From positions 1 through 5,381 of the forward strand of contig SFJB01000110.1 in the NCBI GenBank assembly GCA_004555145.1: DNA of 5,381 nucleotides. The letters run 5' to 3'. Positions 1 to 5,381 of this stretch are shown here, in pieces; position 1 is the stretch's first letter; each line of letters begins with the position of its first letter. Below the pieces are notes generated by a model that saw only the letters and a list, made by a program, of their open reading frames with translations, was not told where the DNA came from and did no database searches. A program made the translations under genes and the position numbers. The stretch comes from Bacteroidales bacterium. Lineage in GTDB: Bacteria > Bacteroidota > Bacteroidia > Bacteroidales > UBA932.

Positions 1-1766
1 CATACGAGGACTCTGTCCGCAGGGCCAATATGCCGGTCGATACAAGTGCAGTCGTTCCTTTTGAAACTGAATCAGGGGAGCTTGGAGCATTGTCTGAAGC
101 CGGCACCCGTACGGCTTTCTACAAGGACTCCTGCCTGATGAAGGCAAGTCAGGGCGAAGCACAATTCAGCGTATTGGAGAATTCCAAGCTGAAAATCGTG
201 TTCAGCACCAAGGGAGCCCAGCCTTATTCCGTGCAGGTTAAGGACTACTACAATTATGACAGTACCGACCTCTACATCTTCCGTCCGGGAGAAGGGGAGT
301 ACAGCATAAACCTTTATGCCGGCGAGTCCATCAAGACCTCCAATTTTTATTTCGAGCTCGTCTCCAACAACGGAAGCGAGGTGGTTATGCGCCTGCCTTT
401 CCGCAACGGCGGATACATCGAGCAGAAATATTCCCTTGAGGAAGACAGCTACAGACTTGACAATACACTTTCCTTCGTGGGTATGGACGGCGTAATTCCA
501 AGGAATGTCAGCAATTTCGACATAGACTTCGGAATGGTCATCCCGAGAATGGAGAAGGGATACAAGAACGAGGTTCAGTATTCCAAGCTGAACTACTATT
601 TCGAGGGCGACAAGAAACCTGAGGAACTGGGCAGGGGAAGAAGCGCCAGCAAGCGTGTGGACTCCAAACTCAGCTGGCTTGCCTTCCAGCAGCAGTTCTT
701 CTCCGCCATCTTCCGCGCCCCGAACCAGTTCGCTTCCGGAGAAATGGCCATCAACTTCCGCAGTGAGGACGATCCGGAGCGTAACCTGATGGACTGCTCT
801 GCCAAGATGCGTGCCGAACTTCCTGTGGGAAACAATGTCAGCGTTCCTTTTGAGTTCTACTTCGGTCCTAACCACTTCCAGACACTCAAGAGCTACGATC
901 ACAAATATGAAAAGATCATCCCTCTGGGAGGCTGGCTGGTAGGTTGGTTTACGAAGTATGCCATCATCCCTATGTTCAATTTCTTCCACAGGTTCATAGG
1001 CAATTTCGGTCTCATTATCCTTCTGATGACTCTGGTCATCAAGATTGTAGTGATGCCTCTTACCTACAAGTCCTATGCATCCTCTGCGAAGATTGCAGCT
1101 CTCAGGCCGGAGATAGAGAAGCTTAACGCCAAGTACCCGCACCTGGATAACCAGCAGGAGCAGATGAAAAAGCAGCAGGCGACAATGAATCTGTATAAAC
1201 GGGCGGGAGCAAGCCCGATGGGCGGTTGTCTGCCTACCTTGCTCACCTTCCCTATACTGTGGGCGATGTTCCGTTTCTTCCCTGCATCGATCGAGCTCCG
1301 CCAGCAGTCCTTCCTCTGGTGTCACGACCTTTCCACTTATGATTCCATAGTGGATTTCGGATTCAGGGTGCCTTTGTTGGGCGATCACCTTTCCCTCTTC
1401 GCCCTGCTTATGGCATTGACCATGTGGTTGTACTCCAAGCTGACCATGTCAAGCCAGCCAAACGCAAACGACCCGAGCGCAGCCTCAATGAGGTTTATGA
1501 GTCTCTGGATGATGCCTATTATGATGTTCTTCATCTGTAACAGCCTCTCGGCTGCGTTGAGTTACTATTATCTGCTTTCACAGCTGATTTCCATAGCTCA
1601 GACCTGGATCATCCGCAAGAGTATCAAGCCTGAAGACGTGCTCAGGAAGGTACGCGAAAGCGAAGGTAAGCCAATGAAGAAAAGCAAGTGGCAGCAGACC
1701 CTGGAGCAGGCTCAGAAAATGCAGGAGCAGCAGCTCAAGGAACAGCAGCGCAAGGCAAGAAGATGA
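1..1766 (+). CDS. yidC: Membrane protein insertase YidC (YidC/Oxa1 family), 5'-truncated by window edge
   Basis: YidC inserts and folds inner-membrane proteins, alone or with the Sec translocon. The frame is open from base 3, with no stop before the first ATG at 30, and 587 residues are visible. That ATG is internal: the N-terminal membrane anchor expected in Gram-negative YidC is absent, and by remembered Bacteroides homologues about 35-40 residues lie outside the window. A periplasmic beta-rich domain runs to about base 900. The conserved insertase core follows: a helix 'GLIILLMTLVIKIVVMPLTY' whose Lys (1041-1043) replaces the hydrophilic-groove Arg of E. coli, a charged cytoplasmic helical hairpin, 'SPMGGCLPTLLTFPIL', 'IELRQQSFLW', and further hydrophobic segments at about 1387-1437 and 1492-1614. 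The tail is basic, Gln-rich and probably helical, consistent with ribosome contact. The stop TGA overlaps the yggS start. Family identity is certain; Lys for Arg is seen in Bacteroidota relatives I recall. Confidence 0.96.
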   Translation, partial: YEDSVRRANMPVDTSAVVPFETESGELGALSEAGTRTAFYKDSCLMKASQGEAQFSVLENSKLKIVFSTKGAQPYSVQVKDYYNYDSTDLYIFRPGEGEYSINLYAGESIKTSNFYFELVSNNGSEVVMRLPFRNGGYIEQKYSLEEDSYRLDNTLSFVGMDGVIPRNVSNFDIDFGMVIPRMEKGYKNEVQYSKLNYYFEGDKKPEELGRGRSASKRVDSKLSWLAFQQQFFSAIFRAPNQFASGEMAINFRSEDDPERNLMDCSAKMRAELPVGNNVSVPFEFYFGPNHFQTLKSYDHKYEKIIPLGGWLVGWFTKYAIIPMFNFFHRFIGNFGLIILLMTLVIKIVVMPLTYKSYASSAKIAALRPEIEKLNAKYPHLDNQQEQMKKQQATMNLYKRAGASPMGGCLPTLLTFPILWAMFRFFPASIELRQQSFLWCHDLSTYDSIVDFGFRVPLLGDHLSLFALLMALTMWLYSKLTMSSQPNANDPSAASMRFMSLWMMPIMMFFICNSLSAALSYYYLLSQLISIAQTWIIRKSIKPEDVLRKVRESEGKPMKKSKWQQTLEQAQKMQEQQLKEQQRKARR

Positions 1767-2425
1767 TTTCGGAAAATTTACATACGATCAAAGAGCAACT
1801 GCCACCGGAAGTGAAACTGGTGGCAGTTTCCAAATTCCACCCTCTTGAAGCCATTTTGGAGGCTTACGGAGCGGGGCAGCGCTGCTTTGCGGAGAGCCGT
1901 CCCCAGGAACTGAAGAAAAAAGTCGAGTCTCTGGCAGGGGAAAAAGAAATCGAATGGCAGTTCATAGGACACCTGCAGACCAACAAGCTGAAAATGGTGC
2001 TTCCATATGTGGACCTGGTGCAGTCGGTGGATTCCCTCCGTCTCCTGGATGCCATAGACGCTTGGGGAAAGGATAACGGCAGGAAAGTGAATGTCCTGCT
2101 GGAGCTTCATATAGCAGCCGAAGAGAGCAAGCAGGGTTTTGTCGAAGAGGAAGTCCTGGACATTCTGTTTAGGGCGGACAAATACAGAAATGTGGCCTTC
2201 TGCGGCCTTATGGGCATGGCGACGAATACCGACTGCGAGGAAGACATACGCGCCGATTTCGCGCGCATATCATCTTTTATGGATTACCTGAAGGACCTTT
2301 TCCCTGAGCTGGAAGAGTTCCGGGAGCTGTCGATAGGAATGTCGGATGACTGGAAGATAGCCCTGGAATACGGAGCGACAATGGTGCGCATAGGCACCTC
2401 AATTTTCGGTCCCAGAGAGTATTGA
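1763..2425 (+). CDS. yggS: YggS/PROSC-family pyridoxal phosphate homeostasis protein
   Basis: This 220-residue protein is a single-domain PLP-binding protein with the fold of the alanine racemase N-terminal domain. The family has no firmly known enzymatic reaction; it buffers PLP and affects amino-acid and keto-acid balance in the cytosol. Visible motifs are 'VAVSKFHP' with the PLP-binding Lys24, 'HLQTNK' (70-75), 'ESKQGF' (121-126), 'GLMGMATNTD' (148-157), 'GMSDDW' (192-197) and the phosphate-binding 'RIGTSIFG' (209-216). Length is normal for the family. I chose ATG 1763, which overlaps the yidC stop (ATGA), because homology starts about there; an in-frame ATG at 1688 would add 25 residues encoded inside yidC with no family similarity. 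A weak purine-rich AAGG (1752-1755) lies 7 nt before the start. The overlap implies translational coupling to yidC. One oddity: the usual 'GEN' or 'GES' after the first helix reads 'FAES' (42-45). The 3' end overlaps lpxB on the opposite strand. Confidence 0.95.
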   Translation: MISENLHTIKEQLPPEVKLVAVSKFHPLEAILEAYGAGQRCFAESRPQELKKKVESLAGEKEIEWQFIGHLQTNKLKMVLPYVDLVQSVDSLRLLDAIDAWGKDNGRKVNVLLELHIAAEESKQGFVEEEVLDILFRADKYRNVAFCGLMGMATNTDCEEDIRADFARISSFMDYLKDLFPELEEFRELSIGMSDDWKIALEYGATMVRIGTSIFGPREY

Positions 2426-3522
2426 CACCATCCTCGCCGCAACCTTGCGCGATGCACCTTCTCCTCCGAGAGCATCCCTGATGGCGGCATAGTCGGAAAG
2501 CATTGCTTCCCGGTATGGAGAGTCTTCCATCAGCCTTCGCAGCTCGTTTGCGAGGGCTTCTGCGTTAAAATCGTTCTGCAGGAGTTCCCGGAAGGCGAGC
2601 TTGTCCAGGCACAGGTTTCCCAGGGAAATGTATTTGACGTGGTCCAGCACTCGAAGCACGTATTTCCCGAGGAAGAAGGTGAGGGCCGAGGTGTTCCACC
2701 CCACCACTTGCGGCGTGCCGATGAGCGCGGCTTCGAGGGAAGCGGTGCCTGAATTGATTACGGCGGCACGCGCGTACCGGAGTATGTCGTAGGTGCGACC
2801 GAATACCACGGACACGTAATCCCTGTCCCCGATGTGCGGAGCATAGTCGGACGCGTCGCGTGCAGGTGCACCGGCCACGATGAAACGCATCCCGGCATAT
2901 TGCGGCAGAGCATGAAGGCGGTCGGCAGCCTCCATGCAAACCGGCATCATCCGGGAAATCTCAGCCTTGCGCGAACCGGCAAGTACGGCTATGTATTCCC
3001 CGTCCTGCACCGGCTTGAAGTCGTGGGTGTCGATTGCATCCACCAGAGGATTCCCTTCATATTCGTATGCTATTCCCTTGGATCTGAAGTAATCCTTTTC
3101 GAAAGGAAAGACTATGAAGAGCCGGTCGACCCAAGCCTTCAGCTTGCGGTTGCGTCCTTCCCTGGATGCCCAGGTTTTCGGGGCTATGTAGTAGAAGCAG
3201 CGGATTCCGCGGGAGTGGCAGAATTTTGCTATTTTCATATTGAAGCCCGGATAGTCTATGAGTATCACGACGTCAGGCTTCCATTCCAGGATGTCGTTCT
3301 TGCATTGTTTCAGGTTTCCCAACAGCCGCCCTGCCTTTGCCAGGACTTCCGAGGCCCCCATTACCGCTCCTTCCCTGTAGTGGCGAAACAGCTTGTGAGG
3401 TCTTGGACCGGCGGCATTGTCCATAAGCTCACCGCCCCAATACCTGAATTCGGATGAGGGGTCTTCCAGTACCAATCCTTTGATAAGATTGCTTCCGTGC
3501 AGGTCTCCGGAGGCCTCTCCTG

Positions 3523-3541
<19 letters not shown>
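2399..3541 (-). CDS. lpxB: Lipid-A-disaccharide synthase LpxB (GT19)
   Basis: LpxB condenses UDP-2,3-diacylglucosamine with lipid X, giving the tetraacyl disaccharide 1-phosphate of lipid A and releasing UDP. It is a peripheral enzyme on the cytoplasmic face of the inner membrane. The 380-residue length matches the family. Landmarks: 'AGEASGDLHG' (7-16), 'YWGGELM' (34-40), 'IDYPGFN' (95-101), 'YYIAPKTWA' (117-125), 'FPFEKDYF' (145-152), 'GNPLVD' (163-168), 'LAGSRKAEI' (187-195) with the conserved nucleotide-binding-region Arg191, and 'NSGTASLEAAL' (263-273) followed by 'VVGWNTSALTFFLGKY'. The ATG is directly before the expected 'GEASGD' strand, so the start is secure. It begins 19 nt before the surE stop on the same strand, which suggests co-transcription and coupling. 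The stop is TGA. Its presence shows a lipid A-making, Gram-negative cell. A small departure is 'TWAS' where many homologues have 'WAW'. Confidence 0.96.

Positions 3542-5381
<1,840 letters not shown>

Noticed and set aside
30..32. ATG at 30 as the yidC start
   Set aside because: The frame is open upstream to the window edge and the expected N-terminal membrane anchor is missing, so this is an internal Met.
72..1388. A 438-codon open frame on the minus strand, antisense to yidC
   Set aside because: It is codon-aligned with yidC, so it stays open simply because yidC uses no TTA, CTA or TCA codons over this stretch. The translation is low-complexity and resembles no family, while the plus strand is unmistakably YidC.
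1688..1762. Upstream in-frame ATG that would extend YggS by 25 residues
   Set aside because: The extra residues (Ala/Gly/Gln-rich) are the yidC tail read in another frame. YggS homology and the ATGA junction support the start at 1763.
2834..3457. A 207-codon open frame on the plus strand, antisense to lpxB
   Set aside because: It is codon-aligned with lpxB and explained by the same avoidance of TTA, CTA and TCA codons. The product has no recognisable domain.

Overview
The window is a compact piece of a Bacteroidota chromosome, most likely order Bacteroidales, carrying five housekeeping genes and about 115 bp of non-coding DNA. Three things point to this group. The YidC homologue has the Bacteroidota form: a large periplasmic domain, Lys instead of Arg in the first core transmembrane helix, and an 'IELRQQSFLW' segment. 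The surE-lpxB pair is an arrangement I recall from Bacteroides-like genomes. The intergenic region has exact TAnnTTTG promoter elements and no strong Shine-Dalgarno before gapA. The genus cannot be fixed from the sequence alone.

Layout, left to right: the 3' part of yidC (+, cut by the window's left edge); yggS (+), whose ATG overlaps the yidC stop as ATGA; lpxB (-), convergent with yggS and sharing 27 bp with it; surE (-), upstream of lpxB and overlapping it by 19 bp; a 115-bp A/T-rich divergent promoter region; and gapA (+, cut by the right edge). There are three transcription units: yidC-yggS rightward, surE-lpxB leftward, and gapA rightward.

Functionally, YidC inserts inner-membrane proteins and LpxB makes the lipid A disaccharide, so both serve the cell envelope. 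YggS maintains pyridoxal phosphate balance, SurE is a nucleotide phosphatase, and GapA is the central glycolytic dehydrogenase. The genes probably sit together because of compact genome layout rather than a shared pathway.

I found no mobile element, CRISPR array, RNA gene, toxin-antitoxin or defence-like cassette, and no sign of an undescribed system. The points most worth a second look are the divergent surE/gapA promoters packed into one short stretch and the convergent yggS/lpxB 3' overlap with no visible terminator.
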